From assembly GCF_900108945.1 (NCBI RefSeq), contig NZ_FNYE01000009.1, positions 124,001 to 188,000 of the forward strand: 64,000 bases of DNA. The letters are read 5' to 3'. Of this stretch, positions 46,952 through 56,105 are shown piece by piece (the first letter of the stretch is position 1; every line of letters begins with the position of its first letter). The position numbers were made by a program, and so were the translations under genes. The stretch comes from Paraburkholderia diazotrophica. GTDB lineage: Bacteria; Pseudomonadota; Gammaproteobacteria; Burkholderiales; Burkholderiaceae. The notes below the pieces were generated by a model. It was not told the origin of the DNA, did not search any database, and saw only the letters and a list, made by a program, of their open reading frames with translations.

Positions 46952-48414
46952 TTCGCTCGAACCGTTCGATTGGGCGGCGTCTTGCGTTGCTGTTCGCACT
47001 CGTCGCTCTGACCGTTTTCACGCTGGTCGACACGGGGCTCTTTCTCGTGCTCCGCTCGCAACTGGAGCAGCGGCTGCGCGAGTCGCTCGATAGCCGCACC
47101 GAGGTCGCGCGCATCATCGTGCATCACGCGATCAATCGCGACAAGTGGCGCTTCGCACAGGAAAAGCTCACTGACATGACGCCGCGCGACGGCACGAGCG
47201 TCTATTCGATTTCGAGCGCCGCGCCGCTCTTCAACTACGGACATCCCGTGACGGGCAGGGTCGTCGCGCAATGGCCGGGGGGCTATGCGCGCGTCGCCGA
47301 CAACGGCACGGGCCACGACCTGCTGACCCGCACGCTGACGCTCGTGCCGAACGGCGAGCGTCCGCAGGTGCAGTTGCAGGTGGCGACCAGCTATGCGCCG
47401 GCCGAGCGGGCATTGCGCGAGTTTAGTCTGGCGCTCGCGGCGCTGTCCGCATTGGGCGCGATCGGCGCTTCGCTGTTGAGCTATTGGGTCACGCGCATCG
47501 GCCTCGCGCCGTTGCGCCGGCTGACTGTCGATGCGTCGGAAGTGAGCGCCGATAATCGCTCGCAACGTCTGCGCACGACCGAGCTGCCGTATGAGTTGAA
47601 CGATCTCGCGCATTCGTTCAATGGCGCGCTCGAACGGCTCGATGAAGCCTACGTGCGCCTCGAATCGTTCAACGCAGACGTCGCGCACGAACTGCGCACG
47701 CCCGTGACGATCCTGATCGGACAGACGCAGGTCGCACTGACGCGCAACCGTTCCGTCGACGATTTGCGCCGCACGCTGCAATCGAACCTCGAAGAGTTCG
47801 AGCGGATGCGCGACATCATCAACGACATGCTGTTTCTCGCGCGCGCCGATCAGGGCGAGCGGGCCACGGAACTGGTCGAAGTGTCGCTCGCGGCGGAAAT
47901 TGCGCGGACCGTCGAGTTCCTCGAAATGCCGATGGAGGAGGCGCAGGTGCTGGCCGAACTGCACGGCGATGCCGTGGCGCGCGTGAATCGCTCGCTGTTT
48001 GGGCGGGCTTGCGCGAATCTGCTGATCAACGCGATTCATCATTGCACGCCGGGATCGTCGATCGCGGTCACGATTTCGCGCGAAGCGGGCCGCGTGTGGA
48101 TCGCCGTCGCCAATCCGGGCGAGCCGATTTTGCCCGATGTGCTCGATCACGTGTTCGACCGCTTTTACCGTGCCGAGCTTTCGCGCACGAACAGCCGCGA
48201 GAATCACGGGCTGGGCCTTGCGATCGTCAAGGCTGTCGCCGAAATGCATGGCGGGTTCGTGTTCGCGCACAGCCTGGACGGCGTGAACACGTTCGGCTTT
48301 TCGATCAGGAGCGTCGACAGGGCGCGCTCTCCGAAAACCGATGTCGTCGAGAAGGAAGCGCCTGTGGCTTCGCGGACCATCGCGTCCGCGTCCGCGCCGC
48401 TCAAGTCGCCGTGA
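46948..48414 (+). CDS. Membrane sensor histidine kinase (heavy-metal sensor type)
   Basis: 488 residues: transmembrane helix 1 (about 12-36), a periplasmic sensor loop (about 37-158), helix 2 (about 160-182), HAMP, HisKA with phospho-His 248 (DVAHELRTPVT), and HATPase (LINAIHH; FDRFYRAE; NHGLGLAIVK). The cognate regulator is the preceding gene. The sensor loop has few cysteines or histidines beyond HH at 59-60 and H99, so metal sensing is not assured; envelope stress or an organic ligand is possible. It is the last gene of the five-gene unit. Confidence 0.92.
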   Translation: MIRSNRSIGRRLALLFALVALTVFTLVDTGLFLVLRSQLEQRLRESLDSRTEVARIIVHHAINRDKWRFAQEKLTDMTPRDGTSVYSISSAAPLFNYGHPVTGRVVAQWPGGYARVADNGTGHDLLTRTLTLVPNGERPQVQLQVATSYAPAERALREFSLALAALSALGAIGASLLSYWVTRIGLAPLRRLTVDASEVSADNRSQRLRTTELPYELNDLAHSFNGALERLDEAYVRLESFNADVAHELRTPVTILIGQTQVALTRNRSVDDLRRTLQSNLEEFERMRDIINDMLFLARADQGERATELVEVSLAAEIARTVEFLEMPMEEAQVLAELHGDAVARVNRSLFGRACANLLINAIHHCTPGSSIAVTISREAGRVWIAVANPGEPILPDVLDHVFDRFYRAELSRTNSRENHGLGLAIVKAVAEMHGGFVFAHSLDGVNTFGFSIRSVDRARSPKTDVVEKEAPVASRTIASASAPLKSP

Positions 48415-48548
48415 AGTGTCGCCGTGACGTGTGTCGCGCGAACAGGTAAATTGATCTCATCATTGGCCTCTGTTCGACCGAATGACGGTCAGATTGACCG
48501 GTTACGCTGGGTTATCGCGTCCAGTTTTGTATCCGGCAAGGGGGCAGT

Positions 48549-48737
48549 GTGGATCTGATCGAAATGGCAAAGAAGTCCGGCATGCAGGTGCTGCTCGACG
48601 CGCAGATCGGCAGCCAGTCCTATCACAGCGTGTGCGGGCCGCTTTCCTCCTTGCAGCGATTCGCCGACGAGGTCGGCAAGGCGCTCGCCGCCGAAGCGGC
48701 CGCGCAGGCCGCGTCCCACTCCAGCGTGGAAGCGTAG
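48549..48737 (+). CDS. Small hypothetical protein
   Basis: 62 residues from GTG 48549 with AAGGGGGC upstream. Mostly helical: MDLIEMAKKSGMQVLLDAQI, then FADEVGKALAAEAAAQAA. No recognised family. Conserved-looking codon use supports it, but its size leaves doubt. Confidence 0.5.
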   Translation: MDLIEMAKKSGMQVLLDAQIGSQSYHSVCGPLSSLQRFADEVGKALAAEAAAQAASHSSVEA

Positions 48738-48912
48738 GCCAGGCGGCTGCTCTCGCGAGGTAATCACAAGCCTTGCATCTGGGCGTTGCATCCGGGCCCG
48801 GTATCTGCTTCACGATCGTCGCCCGGCCCAGGCGGGCGTTGCCGGCGCGCTGCTTTTCGCGCTTTCTGTCGCGCTTTCCACATGGCGCTCCGATCGTGGA
48901 GGATTCTCTGCG

Positions 48913-49485
48913 TTGACCGTTCGCGACTCTCTCGTTTCCCGCGTCGGATGGCGAAGGAAAGCGCGCGCATTGCTCCACGCGTTTGCTGCCGGCGCCGCAT
49001 TCTGTACCGTTTCGGTGACAGTGTTCGCCGCGCCTCGCACGGCGGCGTTGCTCGACTGCGCGGTGATCGACGACAACGCGCAATACAGCGAGCTGGGCGC
49101 CGTGCAAGCCGAGCAGGCGCGTGCCGCGATGATCAGCGAACGGTTGCGCTCGCAGGTGGAGCAGCAGGGGCTCTATAAGGTCGCCGACAATCGGCAGGCC
49201 GCGTTGCTTATCGATGGATTCAAGTCGACGCAGAGCCTCAATGCATGCAACGGCTGCGAACTGGAGATTGGCCGTCGGCTGGGCGTTCAGCGCGTCGGCG
49301 TGTGCTGGGTGCAGAAAGTCAGCAATCTGATTCTCAACATCAACTTGCGCATCGAAGATACGGCGAGCGGACAGATCGTGTTTCAACGCTCGGTCGACAT
49401 GCGCGGCAATACCGATCAGTCCTGGCGGCGCGGCACGGATGCCCTCGTCGGCCTGCTCGCCGCCGATCCGGACGCGGCGCATTGA
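48913..49485 (+). CDS. Periplasmic DUF2380/DUF3280-like protein
   Basis: 190 residues from TTG 48913 behind GGAGG. A Sec signal peptide (hydrophobic core about 20-38, cleavage near VFAAP) is followed by a compact domain. That domain contains ALLDCAVIDDNAQ, NACNGCELEIGRRLGVQRVGV and NLRIEDTASGQIVFQRSVDMRGNTDQSW. This pattern matches DUF2380/DUF3280 proteins, often found next to PQQ-dehydrogenase or YVTN beta-propeller genes in Proteobacteria, consistent with the next gene here. Function unknown. Confidence 0.7.
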   Translation: MTVRDSLVSRVGWRRKARALLHAFAAGAAFCTVSVTVFAAPRTAALLDCAVIDDNAQYSELGAVQAEQARAAMISERLRSQVEQQGLYKVADNRQAALLIDGFKSTQSLNACNGCELEIGRRLGVQRVGVCWVQKVSNLILNINLRIEDTASGQIVFQRSVDMRGNTDQSWRRGTDALVGLLAADPDAAH

Positions 49486-49650
49486 ACATCGCACGCACAT
49501 CGATTTCGGGAAAAACTCCCGGCGCCCGCGCTGTCATCCGGCCGCGCGATGCGCTAACTTGAGCGTGGGTGAATTCGCCCTTGCGGCAAAACGCAGATGG
49601 CCTGAATGACCCAAACGGGCCCGTCGAACAACCAACCGCAGGAGACATCG

Positions 49651-50796
49651 ATGCATTGCACAAGACGTACACGCATGGCGGCATCCGTCGCGCTCGCCGT
49701 ATTGCTCGGCGCGGGTGCCCAGCAGGCGTTCGCGGCAACCGCGTATGTGACGAGCGAGACGAACGGCGTCGGCGTGATCGACCTCGACCAGATGACGCTG
49801 ACGAAGACGATCGGCCTGGGCAGCGACGGTCCGCGCGGGCTGAGCCTCACGACGGATGGCCGCCGGCTGCTGGTCGCGAACAAGACGGGCGACTTGTCGG
49901 CGATCGATACGTCGACGGACAAGATCGTCGCGCGAGTGAAGATCGGAAAGAACCCTGAGTTCGTGCGCGTGCATCGCGGATACGCATACGTGACCTACGA
50001 GCCCGGTGAAAGCGGGCCGCCGCCGCAGGCTCAGGGAGCAGGCAAGCCGGAAGGAAAGCCCGAGGGCAAACCTGAGGGTAAGCCGGAAGGTAAGCCGGAA
50101 GGCAAGCCCGAGGGCCAGGCGGGCAAAGGCCACGACGACGACGACGACGCAAACAGTCCGCCCGCCGAAGTCGCCATCGTCGATCTGAAGACGATGAAGG
50201 TGGTCCGCTCGGTGAAGAGCGGGCACGAAACGGAAGGCGTCGAGTTCTCGCCGGACGGGCGCGAGCTGCTCGTCACCAACGAGGGCGACGATACCGTATC
50301 GGTGTATCGGACGGGCAACGGCGCGCCCGTGCGCACCGTGAAACTCGACAAGGGCTCGCGGCCGCGCGGTATCAAGTCGACACCGGATGGCAAGCACTAT
50401 GTCGTCACGCTGGAGAACACCAGCAAGTTCGTCGTGCTCGATGCGGCGACGCTGAAGACCGTAAAAACAGTCGGTACGAAGCTCGGACCGTACGGCGTCG
50501 CATTCGATCCGTCCGGCAAGCATCTGCTGATCGCCGCCGCGCGCGACAAGACCTTGCAGGTGTTCGATGCGAAGACCTACGAGCACGTGAAGGACGCACC
50601 CGTCGGCCAGCGCTGCTGGCACTTCACGTTCACGCCGGATGGCTCGAAAGTGCTGATGGCGTGCGGTCGCTCGAATGCCGTTTATGTGCTCGATGCGAAG
50701 AACAATTATCAGACGCTCGGCCAGATCGGCGATTTGCCGTTGGCGTGGGGCATCGTGACGTCGCCGCCGAGCCAGGGGTCGATCGATTCAAGGTGA
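49651..50796 (+). CDS. YVTN-type beta-propeller protein with GKPE repeat insertion
   Basis: 381 residues from ATG 49651 (CAGGAGAC upstream). A signal peptide (cleavage after AFAA) is followed by YVTN/SMP-like propeller blades (AYVTSETNGVGVIDL, ELLVTNEGDDTVSVY, HLLIAAARDKTLQVF). The third blade region is interrupted at about residues 131-155 by six GKPE tetrapeptides and then GKGHDDDDD, a flexible charged loop. Such periplasmic propellers accompany PQQ-dependent alcohol oxidation modules. A good terminator follows. Confidence 0.85.
   Translation: MHCTRRTRMAASVALAVLLGAGAQQAFAATAYVTSETNGVGVIDLDQMTLTKTIGLGSDGPRGLSLTTDGRRLLVANKTGDLSAIDTSTDKIVARVKIGKNPEFVRVHRGYAYVTYEPGESGPPPQAQGAGKPEGKPEGKPEGKPEGKPEGKPEGQAGKGHDDDDDANSPPAEVAIVDLKTMKVVRSVKSGHETEGVEFSPDGRELLVTNEGDDTVSVYRTGNGAPVRTVKLDKGSRPRGIKSTPDGKHYVVTLENTSKFVVLDAATLKTVKTVGTKLGPYGVAFDPSGKHLLIAAARDKTLQVFDAKTYEHVKDAPVGQRCWHFTFTPDGSKVLMACGRSNAVYVLDAKNNYQTLGQIGDLPLAWGIVTSPPSQGSIDSR
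50041..50112. repeat. Six 12-bp repeats encoding GKPE
   Basis: Six successive 12-base units (GGCAAGCCGGAA and close variants), each encoding Gly-Lys-Pro-Glu, inside the beta-propeller gene. Two adjacent units (50077-50100) are identical, so recent slippage is likely. Confidence 0.9.
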
Positions 50797-51252
50797 GGGG
50801 TGGTTTGGGTGGTGGGTTGAGGTGGATTGAGCGTTGCCCTGTTCGAGTTAGCCCGCCTTCACTTTAGGTGGGCTTTTTTGTTGTTCTTCGAGGAATGGAT
50901 GGGGGGTATCGATTCGGGGTCGACACTCGCGGTGCGAAATTGGATGCCAATCAGCGGACGGTCAAATGCCAGTTAGCCAGGACTCGCGATCGACGGATAC
51001 GTACGGAAATTGATCCTGAGAAATTTCGGCTTCAAGTACGTAGCCGGTTGAGCTCAGGCACACCGCTCTACAAACCAGCCGCCTTCCCCACCGCGCGCGT
51101 GACGCTTGGAGCCCAGGCGACGATGCAGTTCTAACCCACCGTCGAACGTAATCGAAGGGGCAATCCATCGGAGGTACTACCGCGGCTGCTAAAGTCCTGC
51201 GCAACACAGCCGTTAACGCAGTTACGCATCTCCAGCACCTGCGACTCCACTC
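50797..51252. other. Gap with lower GC content and no supported gene
   Basis: 456 bases. The left part holds the terminator. The stretch 50880-51130 is less GC-rich than its surroundings and has no frame with good codon use, so it may be decayed or acquired DNA. The promoter for the MHS transporter should be near 51180-51240. Confidence 0.45.
50850..50879 (+). terminator. Intrinsic terminator after the beta-propeller gene
   Basis: AGCCCGCC (50850-50857) pairs with GGTGGGCT (50867-50874, one G-T pair) around a 9-base loop and is followed by TTTTT. Confidence 0.8.
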
Positions 51253-52542
51253 ATGCCTCGCCCCGAAGACCAGCCGGCTCGCCAGGCCGCTCACCTCGAC
51301 CCAAAGACCATCGCCGCCATCGTGATCGGCAACGGCTTCGTCGCCTACGATTTCACGGTCTACAGCTTCTCAGCCGCGTTGATCGGCAGTCTGTTCTTTC
51401 CATCGGCGAACCCCGCTTCATCGCTTCTGCTGTCGCTTGCGACGTTCGGCGCGGGCTTCGTCATGCGTCCGCTCGGCGCGCTGATGATCGGCCATATCGC
51501 CGATAACCGCGGCCGCCGCGCAGGCATGATCGTATCGCTGGCCCTGATGACCGTCGGCACGTGGATGATCGCCTGTCTGCCGACGTACGCGACGATCGGG
51601 CCCATATCGACCGTGCTGATCGTCACCGCGCGGCTGATGCAGGGGCTCGCCGCGGGCGGCGAAATCGGACCGGCATCGGCGTCGCTGATGGAGTCGGTTG
51701 CCTATCGGCATCGTTGCTTCATGGTCAGCTGGCGCGGCGCGAGCCAGGGCGCGGCGGCATTCGCGGCGGCGCTGATCGGCGCATGCGCCACGGCGCTGCT
51801 GTCGCACGAGGCGATGCAGGCCTGGGGATGGCGCATCCCGTTCGTGCTGGGCGGCTTTATCGGACCCGTCGGCTGGTATCTGCGCAGCCGGATGGCTGCC
51901 GCCGAAACGCCGGCCGCGCGCGAGCGACTGTCGGCGCGCCTCTTCACCGAACACGCGCGGCCGCTCTTCTGGGGCGTCCTGATGATGGCCGCGCCCACCG
52001 TCAGCATCTACGTGACGGTGTTCTACATGCCGTCGTATCTCGTGCGCACGCTGCACCGGCCCGCCGCGATCAGTCTGCTGACGGGCTGCATCTCCGGGCT
52101 CGTGATTCTCGTCATCACGCCGCTCGTCGCGCGCATGGCCGACCGGCTCGCGAGCCGCAAGACACTGCAATACGCGACGCTCGCGGTGTCGATCGCGGCG
52201 GCATGGCCCGTGTTTCGGGCGCTGCTCGACGGTGCAAGCGATATCGCCGCGCTGCTCATCATCACCGCCTTCGTCGCGTTCGCGCTGAACAACGCGGGCG
52301 CCGGCTCCGTCCTGATGATGGAGGCTTTCCCGCGCCACCGACGCGCAGCGGGACTCGCCGTGATCTACAGCGTCGGCGTGGTGGTGTTCGGCGGCTTCTC
52401 GCCGTTGATCGTCACGTGGCTCATCGACGCGACGGGCAATCCGATGGTGCCCGCGTGGTATCTGATCGCGGCGATGACGCTCTCGCTAGCCGGTCTGACG
52501 CGCTTTCCCGAACACGCGCAAGCGGCCTCGACACGCCGATGA
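51253..52542 (+). CDS. MFS transporter, metabolite:H+ symporter (MHS) family
   Basis: 429 residues, about 12 helices. The N-terminal NGFVAYDFTVYSF block and ADNRGRRAGM (motif A) fit the MHS group (citrate, alpha-ketoglutarate, shikimate, proline/betaine carriers). MQGLAAGGEIGPASASLME, with its GGE-x-G, is a hallmark of that group. Likely import of a carboxylate or betaine with protons; the substrate cannot be named. It converges with the AraC gene over 24 bases. Confidence 0.9.
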   Translation: MPRPEDQPARQAAHLDPKTIAAIVIGNGFVAYDFTVYSFSAALIGSLFFPSANPASSLLLSLATFGAGFVMRPLGALMIGHIADNRGRRAGMIVSLALMTVGTWMIACLPTYATIGPISTVLIVTARLMQGLAAGGEIGPASASLMESVAYRHRCFMVSWRGASQGAAAFAAALIGACATALLSHEAMQAWGWRIPFVLGGFIGPVGWYLRSRMAAAETPAARERLSARLFTEHARPLFWGVLMMAAPTVSIYVTVFYMPSYLVRTLHRPAAISLLTGCISGLVILVITPLVARMADRLASRKTLQYATLAVSIAAAWPVFRALLDGASDIAALLIITAFVAFALNNAGAGSVLMMEAFPRHRRAAGLAVIYSVGVVVFGGFSPLIVTWLIDATGNPMVPAWYLIAAMTLSLAGLTRFPEHAQAASTRR

Positions 52543-52566
52543 CGGCAGCCGCGCCACGCGCGCCGC

Positions 52567-53595
52567 TCACTCGCGCGCGCGTTGCAGCGAGCGCGCGCGG
52601 GTGCGCAAGTCCTGCGGGCTCATGTCGAATGCGCGGCGAAACGCGCGCGTGAAGTCCGACGCGCTGTTGAATCCCAGCCCATAGGCGATGTCCATCACCT
52701 GAAGCTGCGGGAAGCGCACGAGTTCATTGGCAGCTTCGCGCAGCCTCTGGTTGCGTATGTACGCGCCCAGCCCGCCTTCGTGCTCGAACCAGCGATAGAT
52801 CGTCGCGCGCTTGAGTTGCAGCGTCTGCACGACGCTCGCGGGCGACAGATCGGGCCGATGAAGATTCGCGTCGACGAAGCGCCGCACCCGCGCGAGCACG
52901 GCGGCCTGCAGTGCGGCGCGTCCCGCGCCCGTCAGCGTCGCGTCCTGCCGGAACGCGGCGATCAGCAACTGGGCGCCCGTTTCGAGCGCGCGCGCCGCTT
53001 CTTCGGGCTGCGCGTCACGAATCGTTGCCGCTACGACGGCGAGATGATCGCGCGCCGCACAGGCAAGCGGCGCGCCGAACGGCAAGGTCCGGCCGTGGAT
53101 CGACTCGCCGTCCGACAGGCCCGCGTCGATCGCATGCTGGGGCACGAACAGCGTCAGCACGCGGCACGCGGGGCGTTCGACGCGAAACGGCTGATTCAGG
53201 TCCATCGCCACGATGCCATGCACCGAATCGGCCTCGCTGCGTTTGCGGTGCATGCCCGAGATGCGGCCCGTCTCGCCTTCCAGGTACAGATGAAACGCGT
53301 AGTCGCGGCGCGTGTCCGTGGAGACGCGCGCGATCGAGCGTTCGAGCACCATTGCGCCGGTTTGCGAATCGGTGAAGAGGGCGCCGCCGACCCTGTAGCG
53401 GTCGATGTGCGCGCCGAACCCTTGCGTCAGCTGTTGCCGCGAAGGCGGCACGTCGACCACATGTCCGACCCGCGTGCGCCAGGCCAGCACCTGCTGATCG
53501 GGCGCGAGCGCGCGCGTGCTGAAGCGGTCGATCAGCAGCGAGGTATGCGGTTCGGCCTCGGGCGACGGCCGGTGCGGATCGGGGCGCTGGGTCAT
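52567..53595 (-). CDS. AraC-family transcriptional regulator
   Basis: 342 residues: an N-terminal AraC-binding-like sensor domain (about 20-200, including VPQHAIDAGL) and a C-terminal double helix-turn-helix (about 245-338: LSPASVVQTLQLKRATIYRWFE and VMDIAYGLGFNSASDFTRAF). It resembles FeaR/NdmR-type activators of catabolic genes. Its target may be the convergent MHS transporter or genes elsewhere; the arrangement does not decide. Confidence 0.9.
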   Translation of the reverse strand: MTQRPDPHRPSPEAEPHTSLLIDRFSTRALAPDQQVLAWRTRVGHVVDVPPSRQQLTQGFGAHIDRYRVGGALFTDSQTGAMVLERSIARVSTDTRRDYAFHLYLEGETGRISGMHRKRSEADSVHGIVAMDLNQPFRVERPACRVLTLFVPQHAIDAGLSDGESIHGRTLPFGAPLACAARDHLAVVAATIRDAQPEEAARALETGAQLLIAAFRQDATLTGAGRAALQAAVLARVRRFVDANLHRPDLSPASVVQTLQLKRATIYRWFEHEGGLGAYIRNQRLREAANELVRFPQLQVMDIAYGLGFNSASDFTRAFRRAFDMSPQDLRTRARSLQRARE

Positions 53596-53624
53596 GGTTC
53601 GGTGCGGCGGTGCTGCGTTGCGAT

Positions 53625-53656
53625 TCGACGCTTATATCGACGCTTATATCGACGCT
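53625..53656. repeat. 12-bp tandem repeat upstream of the AraC gene
   Basis: TCGACGCTTATA occurs twice in tandem (53625-53636, 53637-53648) with a partial third copy. It lies 30-60 bases upstream of the AraC start codon, where a promoter or operator would be expected. Confidence 0.6.
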
Positions 53657-53884
53657 CGCAACGGGCCACCGGAATTTCTATGGATGCTGCAGAGAACTGA
53701 GACGCATGGTAAAGCCATTCTCAAAAGTCGCGCTATCGTTGAAAGAAAAAAGGCCGGACGGGTCGCGCGGCGTTGCCTCGATTTCGATCGAGGCATCGTG
53801 GGCGCGGCTGCGCAGCCCCGCTGTCGCCGAGGACAGTCGAGCGCGACCCGTCTGACGGCATACGGGGTGAAGAGCGGGGGCTCT

Positions 53885-54166
53885 ATGACGATCACGAAAG
53901 CGGAAGGCGCGGCAGATGTCGCGTCACGAAAGTCGGCCAGCCTGGCGGACGTGGAACTGGATCATCTCGAACGGATGGTGCAGTACGTGGTTCGCCGCAC
54001 AGCAGCAGACGACACGTCCCAGCTCGACTTCGAATACTGGGGCAAGCGCCTGCGCGCGCTGACGCAGACGCACGATCTGGTGGCGACGCAACGACAGCGG
54101 ATCATCGGCTTGCTGGATCTGCTCGAGCGCGAAATGCTGTACCGGTCGCGCCAGACGGCTGCCTGA
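53885..54166 (+). CDS. Small helical hypothetical protein
   Basis: 93 residues from ATG 53885 (GCGGGGGC upstream); the longer frame overlapping the AraC gene is rejected. All-helical and charged (LADVELDHLERMVQYVVRR, FEYWGKRLRALTQTHDLV, QRQRIIGLLDLLEREM). No recognised family. Divergent from the AraC gene. Confidence 0.6.
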   Translation: MTITKAEGAADVASRKSASLADVELDHLERMVQYVVRRTAADDTSQLDFEYWGKRLRALTQTHDLVATQRQRIIGLLDLLEREMLYRSRQTAA

Positions 54167-54533
54167 GCGCATTTTCTTCGCCGTACGGGATGAAGCGCGC
54201 TACCTGAGCCGCGCGCGTGCTGCGTCGGCGCGCCGGCACCTTTCGATCTCATCTCGCCTCGTTTCGCCGCGTCGTCACATAGCGGCACGAGTGCTTCATC
54301 GCTCATGATGCGGGCGCCTCGGCCGCCCGACGGGCACGCCGAGTCTGGCGCCTGATTCCGTCGCGACGGTCGGGAAGAGCACGCCAGCAACTGTCAAATG
54401 ATGCGAAATCGCATCACAAATCGGCGACTTGCAGCGTTTCGCGCGTACGTCGCGCGATGACGGACGGCGGGTTGTGTTTTAATCACGCCTGCCGCTGCTG
54501 TCTTCAACGTATCCGATTTCCAGCTCCCATCCG
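54167..54533. other. Gap before the HDOD gene
   Basis: 367 bases without a supported gene. The one clear element is the palindrome at 54399-54416. The promoter of the HDOD gene must lie to the right of it. Confidence 0.5.
54399..54416. promoter_or_regulatory. Palindrome, candidate operator for the HDOD gene
   Basis: TGATGCGAAATCGCATCA: perfect 8-bp arms separated by AA, about 120 bases upstream of the HDOD start codon. Suited to a dimeric helix-turn-helix regulator; the regulator is unknown. Confidence 0.45.
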
Positions 54534-56000
54534 ATGTCCGCTGTCGTCAAATCAGAATTGCTCGAAAAATTGTGGGTCCGCATGAGCGAGCGCGGCGATT
54601 TCCCGTTGCTGTCGCAGGCGCTGCGCTCGACCGTTTCGGCGATGAGCGACGACAACCTCGATTTCACGTCGCTCGTGCAGGTCGTCCTCTCGGACGTCGG
54701 CCTCACGCAAAAGGTGCTGCGCCTTGCCAATTCGGCGATGTATGTCGCGTTCGGCGGCAACATCACGACCGTGACCCGCGCGCTGATGGTGCTCGGCATG
54801 GATACCGTCGGCCATCTCGTCGTCGGAATGAAGATCGTCGATCACTTTCATCAAAGCGTGCCACATCGGATCGACGCGAAGCTCGAGCTCAACCGCGCGC
54901 TGCTGTGCGGGACGGTCGCGCGGTGCATCACGGAGGGCGTCGATCTGCGCATCGCCGAAGAGGCCGTCGTCTGCACGCTGATGCGGCAGATCGGCAGACT
55001 GCTGGTCGCGTTCTATCTGGAGGGCAAGTGGGAGCAGTTGCGCCGCACGGCTGAGAGCGAAAAGATCGACGACAGCGAAGCGTGCGTGCGCCAGCTCGGC
55101 GTGAGCTTCGAGGACATCGGCGCGGAGGCCGCGCGCCGCTGGCGTCTGCCGGAGACGATTTTCGCCGGCATGCAGTCGCTCGGCGCGCCGTCCAACGAGC
55201 CTGCGTCGGACCATGTGCGCTGGCTGCGGGCCGTCAACAGCTATTCGACGGAAGCGGCCAACGCACTCGCGGCCCACGAACCGGGCGACGGCCTGGAAGC
55301 CTTGCTCACCGAGCTTGCCGTCCGCTACAGCGACGAGCTTAAGGTCGATGCGCCGAGGCTCGAAGCGCTGAGCGCCGCGTTGATCGACGAAGAGAGCAGC
55401 GAAGGCCTGATGCAGGAAATCGCCGAACTGCGCGCGCACGCCGATGCGATCGTGAGCACCGGCAACTCCGCGCATGCGCGCCTGAGCGCGGGTCTCGAAG
55501 ACCTGCGCGCGCTGCCGTCCAGCAAGACGCTCGCGCCCGTGCTGACGCTCGCTTCCGAAGCGGTTCTGGCAGGACTCTCGCTTTCGCGCACGCTCGTGTT
55601 CGTGCGCCAGGCCGACGCGCGGTATCACGCGCGCATCGGTTTCGGACACGACATGGAGCACATGCTGCCGACGCTGAACTTCGGCGCGGGGTTTCAGCCC
55701 GACGTGTTTCATCTTGCGATTGCGAACCCGGTGGGCATCTTCATCGAGAACGCGCGCGAACCGCGGATGGAGGCGCGCTTGCCGGACTGGTTCAAGGCGC
55801 ATCTCGCCGACGCCCGGGCGTTCGTGCTGCTGCCCGTGAAGGCGAAGGACACGACGGTCGCGCTTCTGTACGGCGACTGGACGCAGACGCAGCCCTTGCA
55901 CAAGATCACGCAACCGGAGATGGCCATTCTCAACGAGCTGACGCGTGAGTTGAGCCGGTTTTTTTCCGGCGCCAACCTCGAAGCTGTCGACATGCTTTGA
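54534..56000 (+). CDS. HDOD-domain signalling protein with C-terminal GAF-like domain
   Basis: 488 residues. The N-terminal HDOD domain (about 15-215) includes DVGLTQKVLRLANSAMY and the VTRALMVLGMDTV helix. The C-terminal part (about 310-480) resembles a GAF sensor fold (LVFVRQADARYHARIGFG; AFVLLPVKAKDTTVALLYGDW). HDOD proteins lack phosphodiesterase residues and act as scaffolds in stress, motility and c-di-GMP-linked signalling. Single gene, no operon partner; convergent with the HAD phosphatase. Confidence 0.85.
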   Translation: MSAVVKSELLEKLWVRMSERGDFPLLSQALRSTVSAMSDDNLDFTSLVQVVLSDVGLTQKVLRLANSAMYVAFGGNITTVTRALMVLGMDTVGHLVVGMKIVDHFHQSVPHRIDAKLELNRALLCGTVARCITEGVDLRIAEEAVVCTLMRQIGRLLVAFYLEGKWEQLRRTAESEKIDDSEACVRQLGVSFEDIGAEAARRWRLPETIFAGMQSLGAPSNEPASDHVRWLRAVNSYSTEAANALAAHEPGDGLEALLTELAVRYSDELKVDAPRLEALSAALIDEESSEGLMQEIAELRAHADAIVSTGNSAHARLSAGLEDLRALPSSKTLAPVLTLASEAVLAGLSLSRTLVFVRQADARYHARIGFGHDMEHMLPTLNFGAGFQPDVFHLAIANPVGIFIENAREPRMEARLPDWFKAHLADARAFVLLPVKAKDTTVALLYGDWTQTQPLHKITQPEMAILNELTRELSRFFSGANLEAVDML

Positions 56001-56105
56001 GCGCGCGCTGGCCGCGATGCGCGTGATCGACGGTTTGCGAATGCAGTGGCCTCGCATCCCTTTGCCGATGCGCGCATTCGGCGCGCGATGAACCGTTAGC
56101 GCAAA

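Noticed and set aside
50868..51134. 88-codon open frame after the beta-propeller gene
   Set aside because: It starts inside the terminator and has no ribosome site or family resemblance.
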